A stretch of 64,000 nucleotides of DNA from Eumeta japonica (GCA_005406025.1 BGZK01000100.1:62001-126000), one strand, 5' to 3'; counted from the stretch's first letter, positions 1 to 12,538 are shown. Notes: a model not told the origin generated them from the sequence alone. Translations and numbers: made by a program.

Positions 1-380
1 TCGACAACTATTAATATTTTAAATTTCGATTTCAAGAAATAATTTTGAAACACGGAACACTAACTGCGTGATTTCGACTCACACCTGACTTGTTTTCTTG
101 TCTTCTGTCTTTAGAGAGACAGACAGAAGACAAGCTAACCTAACCAGTCAGTTTAATAAAGACGAAACTGGCTGGTTTATGTGTTCTAATAGAGCATATG
201 CAATTCGCTAATGAAATTGTTGGTGTATCAGAGATGTCACAATAAAATGTCTCTTACATCACCACAACACTCCGACTTTAGTGTGAGATTCGAAAATAAT
301 AAAAAAAATATATATCACAGAAAAAAAAATTTTATGTCACCAGAAAATTATTGTCTATTCAAATGCTTTGAAAAACTGTA
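1..380. other. AT-rich intergenic sequence, nothing recognised
   Basis: No convincing coding segment. A short inverted stretch near 108-135 (acagacagaagacaag and its complement) is visible, along with A-rich runs near 300-330. Confidence 0.5.
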
Positions 381-862
381 TTAAACCTCTTCTTCCGTGC
401 CCATCATTTGTACCGTAAAATCTCCTTTCTCAAGTTTCAGGACGGCGAAACTACAGATTTTTCACATTCCGTGACCTCTCTGGAGACAAACGACTTCCTA
501 CCAAAAGTAATATACTTAAGCTCTAATGGATTAAAGTATCCTAGTGGGATATGAGATTAACATCTGAGCCGATTTTTTCGGTTATAATGCCCTGTATAAT
601 ATGGAGAGTGTCCGCCGAATATATAGTCCTCAGGAACTTCTGTATTTCCTCATGTGTTATCCTCATAAAGTCCAATTAAATGTACAAAACATACTATTAT
701 TTTTATGAAAAGATATCTAGAAACGATCGGTTTTGGAAGCCTATTTATTATTGAGATTGAAAATTCACACATATTTTCGAGTTCTTTTAAATCGAGAATA
801 TATGCATTTTCATTTCTTCGAAATTCTCCATTTCCATGTACAAGTAGCTTTTTAAGAAACAA
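381..862 (-). pseudogene. Decayed coding remnant, family not recognised
   Basis: Read on the minus strand, this stretch has protein-like composition spread over several frames. An open segment of about 70 codons runs 862-650 (containing LLVHGNGEFRRNENAYILDL). An overlapping frame opens with MRITHEEIQKFLRTIYS at 666. A third stretch contains GYFNPLELKYITFGRKSF. A last one ends KLEKGDFTVQMMGTEEEV at a stop at 381-383. The amino-acid mix is less AT-driven than the shadow frames around it, and the segments follow one another in order, as in a gene broken by frameshifts and a stop. I cannot name a family, and I see no introns or clear start. It could be a fragment of a host gene, an old insertion, or chance; the ordered frame changes make chance less likely. 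Confidence 0.3.
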
Positions 863-2035
863 GCCTGTATCAGTTTTTTTTTTTTGGAATCGATAGGTTT
901 ATTTAAACGTTGTGAAAATGACTGAAAAAAATTAAGTGCCGTCGATTTCTATCTCTAGGGTTGTCGGATGCAAATTAAAATTATATCTACCCTTGAATTA
1001 GTTCGTGATCGGGAAAACAAAACGCCTGTTTATATGAGGATTCTTTTAGAAAATCGTTAAAAAGTTGATTTGTCGCCTTTTTGATAGTTCCACTTGACCT
1101 TGCTAGATTTAGAAGTTAGATTTCACTTAAAGAATTAAAACTTTGCTTAAAAACTGACGATTCTCAAAATTGATTCCTACTACATTATTTTAAGGTTATT
1201 GAACATATCTTGTGAAAGTCTAAAAAGAAAATCAAAGCAACAAGAGTTTAAAAATAAATTCAACAAAATTATATTCAAAAAAAACTGTTAGCGAATTTCA
1301 AATAGCCACAATTTTCAATTACCATTTATAACAATCTTATCACTGGCTCATATGGGCACGCGTACGGATTTTAATATAATGGGTTATGTACAATTCAAAC
1401 AAATATTTTCGCCAATATTAGATATTCTAAAATGAATTTTTCCATTATTTATCTTCGCATTTATTAAGGCGTGATGCGACACCCGTTCGAACACGAGTCC
1501 AAATCCCACTTCAGTCGATTTTCTCAAATGTAATTACCAGTCCGGTAAACGAACGTGGACAGTGACGTCAAACACAACGATCAATAAATAGCTTACATGC
1601 GAACATATCCGGCCGAAAGTGACATAACAGGTCATTAACAATAAATAGTTTCAGCTATTCTGTCAGTCTGTCACTTTTCCCACTACCCGGGTTTGTCGAT
1701 AACGAATAGTAGTTCCGTATATTGTATGCATAATAGTGGTGCACTTACACTGCACCTCCCTGTGTGACTATTGTATATATGGGTTCAGAACCCCGCACCG
1801 CAAAAAAAAAAATCGGCCAAATGCAAAATAGTTTCGAACGTGAAAGGTTCTATGTCAATATTAAATAACTTTGTGAAACGCTCAAAAGATAAAAAACTTA
1901 TATATAAATTCCTCCAAAGTAGGAGCTTCTCTACAATCTGTGTACAAAAAATAAATTGCTGTTCGTTAGTTTCGCTAAAACTCAAAAACGACTTAACCAA
2001 TTTCACTGGTTCTTTTTTTTTATGTTCGTAATTGT
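863..2035. other. AT-rich intergenic sequence
   Basis: No gene-like frame. A segment near 1462-1520 has a tRNA B-box-like word (gttcgaacacgagtcc) that may be a worn tRNA-derived SINE head, but the rest of a tRNA fold is not apparent. Confidence 0.4.
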
Positions 2036-2039
2036 AATG

Positions 2040-2450
2040 GCAAAGTTTGTATGAAAGAAAATTACCTTTTTCTATATGTCTGTATGTCCCGATATCTTTG
2101 AAACAGCTAAAGCGATCACGATGGATCTTTCACAGGAAAGTAGAGAAGCTTACGGGATTATTTTATCCCGGAAATATTTAGAATTTCTGTCTGAAAATGA
2201 AAAAGTCCTTAAAATGGAGTAATCTATTGGAATTAATTCAATAATAGACCGGGATCGATATCGGAAATAGAACCGAAATTAGGACATAAATCGAAAAGAA
2301 ATCAACTATGCTGAACAGAATCGGAATTAGTATGACCACAACGTCATCGGTCAATATAAAAGATGCAGCAATTCATTCCATGTTCTTAAGGGCAAAGCCG
2401 GGAACGAAAGTTGTCTACAATAAAAAATATCAAGGGTTTGATTCTTTTTT
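2040..2450. repeat. Insect interspersed repeat fragment
   Basis: Contains the phrase type 'ctgtatgtcccgatatc', an 'acggctgaagcgat'-like segment, and a 'cccgg-aaat-tagaatttctg' stretch. I associate these with widespread lepidopteran repeat tails. A run of gatcgg/gaatcg words follows at 2249-2330. No coding capacity is seen. Confidence 0.45.
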
Positions 2451-3065
2451 TAGAGTTCCTAAAACTTACTGAGGGCCCTTATAGTTCAACTAATTTCAAT
2501 GAAAATTAATATGAAAATTGTTTCCTTCTAATGGAAGGAAATACGATACATTTATTAGGGTTCCATGAGCGTTACTATGAATCTTTAGAGTTCAACCGAT
2601 TTAAATGAAATTTACTATAGTAGATAGTTGAAAGCTAATAAAAGTACGTACATACGACATATTTTATTGAGTTCTGTGAGAGTCGCTTAGGACTCTCATA
2701 GTTTAGTTATAGAACTGCTTTCAATATAACATAGTACGGAAATAACTGGAAGACAGTGAAATATACAGGATATTATTTTAGAGTTTCGTAAGAATTACTA
2801 AGAATCCTTATAGTTTGAGTAATCTCTTTGAAATTTGCAGAAGTTTTTTACTAACACAATTAGTGTTTCGAGTAGTTTATGGTTGCGTGTTTCTGGTCCG
2901 TGAGATTAGTAAGCACCCTTATAATTTGACCGACTTCAATGAAATTTGGCAAGTAGATAGCTTAATTATAGAAAAAAGGATGTAGCCTTCATTATTTTTA
3001 TGGTTCTATAGGTAAGAGGTCAATAAACAATATTAAAAAACTTTATAATTCAAACGATTTCGCAG
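2450..3065. repeat. Degenerate tandem array, about 6 units of roughly 105-115 bp
   Basis: Units start near 2455, 2561, 2678, 2790, 2897 and 3001. Each opens with a 'g-gttccgtgag'-like word, followed about 25 bp later by 'cttatagtttgac' and then 'tttcaatgaaatttg'. The units differ by many substitutions and small indels, so the array is old. No open frame spans them. Confidence 0.6.
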
Positions 3066-3265
3066 ACACTTTTCGTTTTCTTTTATTAACTTAGCTAGTC
3101 GTTTGGAATTCAGGAGTAATTATTAAAAACCGGTATTGTTCACTTTATTTAAGAACGAAACGAGATTGGAACAAATTAGGAGCGAGGGTGTGACCGAAGA
3201 CGCACTACAAGCGGTACGGGAGTGATCACGGGAGCCGCAACCCAATAGTTACTACTAATATAAAC

Positions 3266-3470
3266 CTGTTTAAGAAGGCGGAGCTGCAGGCAAAAGCTCA
3301 AAAGAATAGAAAGTGCATCTCGTATATCTATATTATTTTCACGGGTAAATCACTAATACATTTGATGAAATTTTCCAGAAAGATAACTTGCATCATGAAG
3401 ATGTGCATCTATTAGTTAATAGCCCACGGTACGGCGGGTAAAAGTTCAAAAGAATATGAAGTATATCTGG
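3266..3470. repeat. Lepidopteran repeat-tail fragments
   Basis: The word ggcggagctgcaggcaaaag at 3277-3296 is matched in opposite orientation by cttttacctgcagctccgcc at 59767-59786. A second diverged copy (cggcgggtaaaagttcaaaa) lies near 3433. Such 'GC-rich word plus aaaagct' ends are common at worn LINE/SINE tails in Lepidoptera. Confidence 0.5.
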
Positions 3471-3611
3471 TGCCCGTATGTTTATTATATTTCCATAGCT
3501 AATTCACTGACCAATTTGATTACATTTGTTTTAAAATAAAATGTAATAATTTAAAAAAAAAGTAAAACCACACTAACGTATTAATCAAAATGATTGCGAG
3601 AATTTTAGTCC

Positions 3612-3671
3612 ATGCGGGCGAAGTCGCGTAATTGTACTATAGTTGGTACAATTACGCGGCTTCGCCCGCAT
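3612..3671. repeat. Hairpin, 26-bp arms with 8-bp loop
   Basis: Arm 3612-3637 (atgcgggcgaagtcgcg...) pairs with 3646-3671, with one mismatch. The arms are GC-rich in an AT-rich setting, so the structure is not a compositional accident. It could be the fused ends of a small transposon or a repeat that inserted head-to-head. Confidence 0.8.
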
Positions 3672-3699
3672 TTAGCAGCATCGACTTAATTAAGTCGAC

Positions 3700-5429
3700 T
3701 AAAAATACTTTCTCATATAGATAGATAACATCTTCGCAAAGTAATAGTTGAGACATAGTTTGTTCTATACACTAAGATCTAGTGTAGGTAACAAGTTGAA
3801 AATGGTGAAAAATATAGGTACTCGTTCCAAAAATACGTGCGATGACTCATTCGATTCGAAAAAATGTCTAGAAAAGTGTGTCAAAAGCATTTATTAGCAC
3901 ATAAAAAATTGCAAAAGTTGTAAATAATCAAAGATGAAAAAAGGTATTTCCTTTTTCGCCGATATCTCGTAAACTATTAATATTTAAGAAATTTGAAAAA
4001 AATGATTATCAGACAGGAGAAAATTTCCTACAAAAAAACCCTAGCTCTCGGAACTTTACCTCCATTATTTATATTTTTAATTTAACGCTGAAAATGGGCC
4101 TCCGCGTGGCATTTTAAGGTAACGCGCACGGCGTCAAAATCGAGTACGTCACACTAAATAATGTTTTAAAGGTATTAAGTATTAATTTAAAATTTGAATA
4201 AATTATGGTGTATTCACGACATTTCAAAAATTTTATTTCTGTTGGAAATTTAACTTAAAGTCAATTTTATAACAAATTAGACAATTGTTAATTAACAAAA
4301 TTTTCTCCAACTTTTGTCATCATTGTAGATTAAAAAAATTAAATGAATGATTGAAATAATTTTTTTCGCTTCGTAAAACTCTTTTTATACACATGCTTAA
4401 TGAGATAATGCCATAAAAGTTTTAAAAAATTCAATACTTTGTTTATAATAAATTTTTAATTAAACAAAAACTGAAAAATCAAAGTAATATTAAGTTACTG
4501 ATATTCCAATAGACACTATGAATATTAGCGTAGTAAATTAGGCATTTGCTTATGTTCGCTTCCCCTTTTCTACGATTAATTTATTACACTTTATACTCTA
4601 ACCTCACAACATATGCAATTTAATATTTACGATAAGTATTAAGCAAGATTTCGATTTTTAACGTGATAACGTCTTATAAATCGATGCACGCCGGCTGCAC
4701 GCACGGAAAAGCATGACTCATTGTCACGTTCCGCCTGAGCCGAGCGTGCGAGCGAGAGCGCGGAACAATAGAGAGGCACGATCGGCCTAAGCGTTCGGCT
4801 CGTGACGCATCTATCAGAGATACAAAATAATTATCATTACTAGATGATACAAAATAATGATAATTCAATGATAATAATTCATTTCAATTCATAAAAGTAT
4901 GCAATTTTTCATCAACGTTTCCATATTTCTTATGACGTTATCACGTAAAATTATCGTTCGTAAACCGATGTTACAGACAACCAATTTTCTTTTATTCCAT
5001 TTCTCGTTTTATATATCATGTTAACACATATTTTTCAAAATGAAATACATATTTGCGAAATTAAAGGCAAAACTAGTCATAATATGCCCGAGCCCTCGGT
5101 GATCTTGAGTACTGGGTTCTGAAATACCTGTGAAATACCAGTATTAATGCGTGCGATCGTACAACTACCGCGCGCGCGCAAGCTAGATTTTTACAAGTAT
5201 AACCAGGCCAATAAGTATAAAACTAGATTTCAATTTTTCATTAATACAGCCAGGTCTATTTGTACAGAATAAATAATTCCTATCGTTGTTGTTGATCGAG
5301 TCAAACATCTCGATTCTTTCGAACGCCGAGCTGCGTCGTTTACCTGTGCGTAATGGATCGAAATTATTAATGGAAAATATCTAATACATACAATCTACAT
5401 AAAATATATAACCTGATCCGTCATTTCAG
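3700..5429. other. Intergenic or intronic sequence upstream of the VWC exons
   Basis: Mostly AT-rich. A GC-richer island at 4680-4815 has runs such as cgtgcgagcgagagcgcgg. It resembles in style another island at 59080-59450, but I could not align them convincingly. Earlier exons of the VWC gene may lie here or left of the window; I could not identify a signal-peptide exon. Confidence 0.35.
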
Positions 5430-6199
5430 CGTGCGTAGAGGAGGAGTGCGTGGATTGGGAGGGCAAGTCGGTGCCGCACGGGCTGCTGTACGTGCCCGGC
5501 CCCGGGCTGTGCTCGCTGTGCGTCTGCTACCACGCCGAACCGATGTGGTGCAAGGCGATTTACTGCGACCCGCCATATGTTAGTACATTTTTGTAACGAT
5601 AAATACATACACGTATATTACATAATTATTGTAAAACTGTAACATTATTTTTTTTAATCTGATATTCCGAAGTAGCTCTTCTAATCTGGTTTGTGACTGT
5701 CGTTGTGCTGGTAATTATAATTTTTGTATAATTCTGAGCGGTAATGCATCCAGCAAACGATAATGGCTACACAAAGTCACATCATGTGTTTCAAATGTTC
5801 TTCGACCCTCATCTAATACTGTATTTGCTAAATTGTAAAAATATGAAAATAGAATACGTAGAGCACTATACTAATATCAGACTACTAATATCCTATCATT
5901 ATTATAGGTATCATTCAAATATTTCAGAACGAGGCACTTATACCGAGACACACAAAATATATTTATAAGTGATATAAGTCTATAATTGCTACTTTATTTC
6001 TGTGCAGTTTTGTAAGAACTTCCGTGTGGGAGATAGATGCTGTGAATTCGAATGTCTCGACCCTCCAGAAGAAAAAGCGAGATATCTGGAAAGGCAGAGG
6101 CTTCGGGCTCTCATACTGTCCGGCAACTCGTCCGCGCCACTACACACGCTGGGGTTGAACGGCTTTCTCCTGACTGTGGCCGTTGCCAGACTCGTGTGA
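5430..6199 (+). CDS. Small VWC-domain protein, probably GPI-anchored (3' exons only)
   Basis: Two exons are supported: 5430-5578 (after tttcag, ending before gttagt) and 6008-6199 (after tgtgcag, stop TGA at 6197-6199). They join in phase. The first encodes C-rich sequence with [16 protein letters not shown] and MWCKAIYC. The second starts [16 protein letters not shown]. The CxxCxC followed by CCxxC pattern is that of a von Willebrand factor C domain, which usually binds extracellular ligands such as TGF-beta/BMP family members. After about 20 charged residues the protein ends with [18 protein letters not shown] and a short hydrophobic tail. That looks like a GPI-attachment signal (small-residue site, spacer, hydrophobic end), although a membrane anchor is possible. 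The first visible codon is split, so 5' exons with the start and signal peptide lie upstream, unseen. I cannot give an orthologue name. Confidence 0.8.
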
Positions 6200-6563
6200 G
6201 ACGACCACGGATTATCAAATGTCAAAAGCTTGTACTAGTCATTACAGCGCCATAATACCTTTTCGGTTCGAAATAACGCTCGCTTGGAACTCGAAAATAT
6301 TTACGGAATTATGTTTTTACTCTTTTCAATTTATTATAATGTATAAATAACAAGTCATTTGTAAATTCCTGACGTTAGTTCCAAATTCGTCCACCCAGAA
6401 GTCAACAACGTTAATTTAAAACTATCGAGATTGTACAGTCAGCATCGTTGTAACGTCAAAATTACGTCAGGGTTGAGATTAGCCACGTCATCTGCTGGCG
6501 TAATTCAAAACTGCAACAATACACTACATTTTATAATTACAACGATACATACTCGTTTTAAAC

Positions 6564-6616
6564 TAATCTACCTAATTGACCGCAGATACCTAATTGATCG
6601 CAGATACCTAATTATA
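6564..6616. repeat. 18-bp tandem repeat, two full copies plus partial ends
   Basis: Units at 6573-6590 and 6591-6608 (taattgaccgcagatacc) differ at one base and are flanked by partial copies. They lie in the likely 3' UTR of the VWC gene. Confidence 0.75.
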
Positions 6617-6686
6617 GTAGTAGCATTGTATAGAACTGAATTACGGCTATAAAGGTTAAATATTGTTCATGACAAAGGATTTCTCA

Positions 6687-6692
6687 AATAAA
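6687..6692 (+). terminator. Candidate polyadenylation signal of the VWC gene
   Basis: First canonical AATAAA after the TGA at 6199, giving a 3' UTR of about 0.5 kb. There is no direct evidence of use. Confidence 0.35.
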
Positions 6693-6699
6693 ATACCAT

Positions 6700-9600
6700 A
6701 CTGGGATCGGAAACTCTATATTATATTATTATTAATTAGCCTTTGGTTACAACCAAGTATAACACTAAAGAAAGAGAAAAAAAAAACATATTTCCATAAA
6801 ATAGACATACCTACTGCATAAACGAATAAAGTAGGTACCTAATTTAATTTTTATTATTTTATAACTATTAAATTGTGTTTTCATACATTCTTATAAAATT
6901 ATACGCAATAAATATACAAAATTCAGTCTAATACTTCGTTTGATGAATTAAGAATTCATGAATTAACAAATAAATTCTCGTGATCAATAAAGGGTTAAGA
7001 TAATTTGATGTAGTATAGTGTTAACAAGGATATGCAAAGTCGGATAAAGGTCAAAAAATTCTTATTACATCTAACAACCCATCGGAACAAAACTGCTATA
7101 TTCTCTAAAATCTTCCAAGTCCTCATATCGACGACTCGATATAGAGAAAAGCATTTGGCGTATCGAACGACAATGCATTTGATAACGAAACCATCAATTT
7201 TATGAAAGGTCAGGACTACAAAAGAATGTGACATCAAAACCTATAGGTAGGTATCCTCGTTGCGTTGTCCCATTTGTCAGGCGTTAGCCGTTTGTTTTGA
7301 CTGTACAGAGTAATTAATTGCTACGTGGCGGGGGCGGTTATCTATACCAATACTAATATAATTCATACAGTATCACCGAAACAGATATTAATATAATAAA
7401 CTTATTACACACACGAATAATCAGATAGGCACTCGGTTATAAACACAAAACATTTGCAATTATGTGAGATATAATGCATAATTAATATACAAACATTAAA
7501 GAAACATGATAAGCTATCTGAATATGCATAACTTTAAGACTATTAAAAATAAAATCTAGTGATTCTACTTTTTTCTAACACTATACGACGCGTCACTTCA
7601 ACTTTTCTATCTATAGCCTTGCCAGCCACAGTGCACCATCGCTTTAATTGAAACGTTCTTCCTATTTCTAACATAAAATTATATTAACCATAAAACCTAA
7701 GTTATTCAGGTAAACAAAAACGAATAAAACTGCTCACAGTAGAAAACTGGCGCGGGAATCCTACCAGTGTTAAAAATTTATATGTGCAAAAGCTCTTTCA
7801 ATCGTTAATTTGTATTGAATTATGTTGGTGTTCATTAAGTACTTATTTTAATGTTAGTTATACACAACAGAAGTTATTATAAAATTTAATGATTATGGAC
7901 CAATAATTATAATTATTATGTGTCAGATCTGTACCTAATTGTAGTTTTATATTTTATCTTGGATGTAAAATTCTTTCAAACATATCTATTGAGTTAAACT
8001 TATCGTAACTAGAATAACAAAAGTCATCAACATTAGATTAGACGAATCTACAAAAAAAAAAATAGTATTAAATCTTCTAAATTTTAAAAATTTTTTTGAG
8101 AAATTATTATGCAGTTTTAGATAAGTTACGTTTTCTTCATAAAATCAAGGTGGCGGTGTTAAGCTTTCTAGGATTCTGTAGCCTAGTACTTTTCATTTTC
8201 TACACTTTCATAAATTACATCTGCATTAAAAAACTTAGAAATCTGTTCTGTACATTCGGATTTTATCTGCTATATATCAGAAAAATATATAAATATTCAA
8301 GTTTATTGCTATCTTAAAATGGGTTCGGGATTTCATGATTATTTGAATAAGTGGGTACTACTACCTAGTGATAATTGCATGAAATCTAACTTTGAAGTCG
8401 ATTTTTTCAAAGAATAATGATAATTGTGATACTAACTACCAAAATTATACATTTACAAGATGACCGAAAGAAGACAATAAAAAATACACCTATAAATCTC
8501 AATGAATCATTCTTGCAAATGTTTAATTTGGGAAAAAAGAAACATTATGGCCATATTTAAGTGATAGTACCTAGAAAAATTTATTAATTATTGTAATATT
8601 AGATAGGAACAAATATTGTTAAGATATTAAAATAATTTAAATATTAATACCTCATTGTAAACATAGACATTGAATTGTTTCTCAACTTAAACTCCCTGGA
8701 TTTCATAAACTTGCAATTACTTTCCATTATAAAAATGGTAAAATCATGTCCTTATCTTGCTATTGCATTAACTTATTACTGTTTGAATGAATACTCAAAT
8801 CGTTAAAACTAACTTTTTATTCGGTAGGTTACAATCATATTTTTACACTTACACTTCTGAGTTACATCTTCATCGGACCAATTAAAAGGAGGACCTTCAC
8901 ATTACGTTTGTAAGCTTTCAACAAATGAGCTTTAATAAAATATTATTGAAAAAAATTAAAAAAAAACTTTTTTAATCAAAAACTGTTCAATTTCTGCTTT
9001 ATAATACATATATTCTTGTCAATAGTAAATAAAAAATTAGTAATAATGACATGCATACCTAGCTATTAAATTATTCTCTGACAAAGGACTAATATCTTTT
9101 TTACTTTTTCCCTTTTTTTTAAATTTTATTAAAATCCAGTATGCTAATAACCAATATAAGTACTTTATATACTATAATTGTGATATATTTAAGTACCGGG
9201 ATGTAAATACATACCATAATAAAACCCTACAGCTTCAATAAATATTAAGAATAGTTGAAGTTGTTTCATTTTACATTTGTTTAATCAAATATGTTATAAT
9301 ATTGGACTGTATTATGCGACCTTGGTAGATTTTTAATACGAGCAACAGTGTAATACTTTTAACTAGATTGATATTGGAACAAAAAAATGTTCATATAGGA
9401 ACATCCAATTACTTAATGATAAACCCTTTCATATAGATTCGTAGAAAACTTATCAACGGACTCTTTATGCAGAAAAGATATTCAAGGTATGATATCAAAC
9501 CTTAAAAGTTAACATAGGAACTCTTAAATGGCTGATGGTATTAGAAGTAGCTAATATAAAAAAAACACTCGCTGTTAAAAATGAGCTTATATATGACACA

Positions 9601-11326
9601 AATGGCAGAGGATAAATGAATATCATTTTGTCACCAAAAGTACAGCCAATATCTAAATGCTACACTTATCATCACACAATCAAACGATATGATTCATGAA
9701 GAAATATATAACAGAACCCCCCCATACTTTCATATTTGTTAGAATCTACAAAGGTGTAAATTTTTTGTGACAGTAATAATCTGTGATAACTAAAGGGCGG
9801 AAAATAAAATAACATACTAATAAAAATGGCATTTTTATTTATAAATGTGTATTCAAAATTACATAACAGTAAACTACTAATAAGCTGATAGCATACCAAG
9901 TCACATGACATTGTTACAAAATAAACAATTATAGATTTGCCCAAATCGGCCCAAAGCTTTTATTTCATACCATACTAAAATACATCAGGACTCACAGAAT
10001 GTCAAAAAGGTGATAAACATCAATAATAATTAGTATAAACTAGTGTGAGATATATGAAAAAATAAAATTAAAATGATACAATTTTTATGATTAAATATCA
10101 TAAAAATTGTTCATTAAATACATATTCATGAGTTATTAATGGAAACTTTTTTTCAAATGTATCCACGATTAGAGAAATTTTAAAATATATTTTTCTATAT
10201 TTTCAGTGTTCCAATAATATTCACCATTATCAAAAATTGCATTGGAAAAAAAATCCTTCAACAATGACTGTTTTTTAATATTTTCTGAATCCAGAATTGA
10301 ATTCAACCCAATTCTTAAATTAAGGTAGAACAAAATGTCATAACCACTCTAGTCTGTACTTTGTAATATACACCTATTTTCACAATTGAAAAATGAAACA
10401 AGACATGGTCCAGCAAGCCACGGTATTCATCAGCCAATTATAATTAATCCAATATTAAGCTGATTTCACTCATACTGTTAAGTTTTTAATGAATTATTAA
10501 ATATTAATCAGACACTATTTCACTCACTGCTTATGTAAAAACACGAGCTGAGGGCCAATGAATAAGATTAACAGACTGATGATACATTATACGGCCTTAG
10601 ATGAGTGAATTGCGGTGGCCACTGTGAAAAATGTACCTACTCAAATATATATAGGAAAATAAAATAGGCTAAAATGATTTACTATTTTGATAGAAATTAC
10701 TTTTCTCGAGATCATAACATTAATATCATTAAATATAAAAGATGTGAGCACAGAATTGCAAATATTGATATGATGATGTACTGAATGCTTACAAATCTTC
10801 TGAGCACCAAATATATAATAAAGGTTTTGTTCCCTATTTTTTACAAACGTATTTATTCATTATCTTTCAGCAAATAGAACAAAAATACTTGATATTAAAA
10901 CAGTGTAATTTGCTTCAAGGAATACTAATAATCCTTGTGGCTTTTTCAAAGAGCATATAAAAATCAATAAATGCAATGCAGATTAACTTAAAAAGGTCAA
11001 ATGATGACACCATTATTTTTTTTATATTTCCATGTAATTAAAAAATAATATTTACATTAAATAAAGGTGATTGATATTGTGCATTTTAATTGCTTTCATA
11101 AAATAAATAACATTTTCTCAAAAAGATAGCAAATCGGATGGTCTATTTGATTACAAAATATATAAATAATTGTTTAAGTATTTAATTTCACATATTCAAA
11201 GACTAACATGCGAGTTGCTAAAGATGAAATCACAATAAATATTTATGTTGTGCAGTCTTTATAGAACAAATGTAAAATTTATGTCTTATAAAGAACGGAA
11301 TTATAAAGCTTATTCATTTTATTCAA
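6700..11326. other. AT-rich gene-free stretch
   Basis: Very AT-rich with poly-A/T runs. No frame here has protein-like composition and I found no clear transposon ends. The right end presumably contains the DPM3 3' UTR. Confidence 0.5.
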
Positions 11327-11605
11327 TCACCACCTCAAGCCTTTATCATATAAATCTTTTTTGGCCTCCAATATTTCAGCCTGCAATTCTTTAGCAGCTT
11401 CTTCACAATTATTAAATGTAAAGACTCTATATAAAACAGTAAAAACAGCATACAGTCCAAATAAAACGATAAAAATTAAAGGTGAGACAACTATAAGGTC
11501 CATATACTTGAATACTAATGGGTGCTTCACATATCCACCAACTAGAGTATACCATACAGCAAACACTGCAGACACAACGGAGATCCACTCAAACAACTTC
11601 GTCAT
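11327..11605 (-). CDS. DPM3: Dolichol-phosphate mannosyltransferase subunit 3
   Basis: A single coding exon of 92 codons, the usual length of DPM3. The product starts MTKLFEWISVVSAVFAVWY and has two hydrophobic segments, about residues 7-25 and 36-58, with a short loop GGYVKHPLVFKYMD. A hydrophilic, helical C-terminal tail ends LEAKKDLYDKGLRW. This matches the DPM3 family: a small two-pass ER membrane protein whose cytosolic C-terminal coil holds the catalytic DPM1 subunit in the dolichol-phosphate-mannose synthase complex. That complex supplies mannose for N-glycans, GPI anchors and O-mannosylation. The first ATG of the frame is taken as the start. The gene lies head-to-head with Vps34, about 0.93 kb apart, so the two may share a promoter region. 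No damage is seen. Confidence 0.93.
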   Translation of the reverse strand: MTKLFEWISVVSAVFAVWYTLVGGYVKHPLVFKYMDLIVVSPLIFIVLFGLYAVFTVLYRVFTFNNCEEAAKELQAEILEAKKDLYDKGLRW

Positions 11606-12538
11606 TTTCGCCTATAAAATTAAACTCTACGCATATGCACTACTTCAGTTTTTAGAAAATAACTCATTAAATATACTATCAAATAACTAATTACAATAAA
11701 TATTTTTTTCCTTATAACCTGAAAACAGACACAGACCAGTATTAAGTCCAGTCTAAGCAGAGTGCAATGTTACCATATAGTTCAAGTAAGTAATAATTCA
11801 AGAATGAAGTTATAGTGAATTACTTTTAAGAAAAGGTATTTTTTTTATTTCTAGGTTTTGAAAACGTGCTATCAAAATATATAAATGAATTACATAAAAG
11901 AAACGGCAAGTGCTGCTTGTAAGTCTTCGATCTTGGTCTGACAGTCGATTATTTTGTTAATTAATTTTATGGGTTATTCATTATTCGGTCCACTGTTGGT
12001 AAGAAATTAATCTAACATACTTGAGAAATTAGAAATCACCTGAAGATGTTTGAATTAGTGCAAGAAATTTTTGTATATGAAAAAGGAATGAAAATATATG
12101 GCATACCTTAAATCTTAAATGGCCTACGCTTTGATGTACACAAATGATTTTTGGCATTTTACTATATCATTTGTTTACATACAATGCGTAATATAATAAT
12201 AGATTGCGTTTACGTAATCTTCTTACACGCAATCTATTTGCATATAATCTAGTTTTTATCACTCTTAAGGATCTTTTGACCAGAGAACGCTCGCAACATT
12301 GGTATTGGTCTATATGTCAATAATGTCAGTGTCAGTCAGTGAACACTGCAAATGTTTCAATGTTAATTTCGTTCATTGCTAACTTTTACAATTTTAATCT
12401 ATCCAGTTTTGTGGTCATTTTGTGGTTTTAGTATGTTGAGTTACTTTTCATTACAACTCTTAAGTGAACTATAAAAAAATAATTATAAGATTAATTCAAA
12501 TATTCACAGGGAATTAAACAGACGTCAATATTTAAGAA
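11606..12538. promoter_or_regulatory. Divergent intergenic region between DPM3 and Vps34
   Basis: The 933 bp between the two start codons must contain both promoters and 5' UTRs, unless the first exons are noncoding and lie elsewhere. A near-palindromic 'attgcg-tttacgtaat / ttacacgcaatct' pair sits at about 12203-12236. No specific factor site can be defended. Confidence 0.4.

Noticed and set aside
6568..6616. 18-bp repeats as a possible CRISPR-like array
   Set aside because: Only two full units, no spacers, and the genome is eukaryotic.
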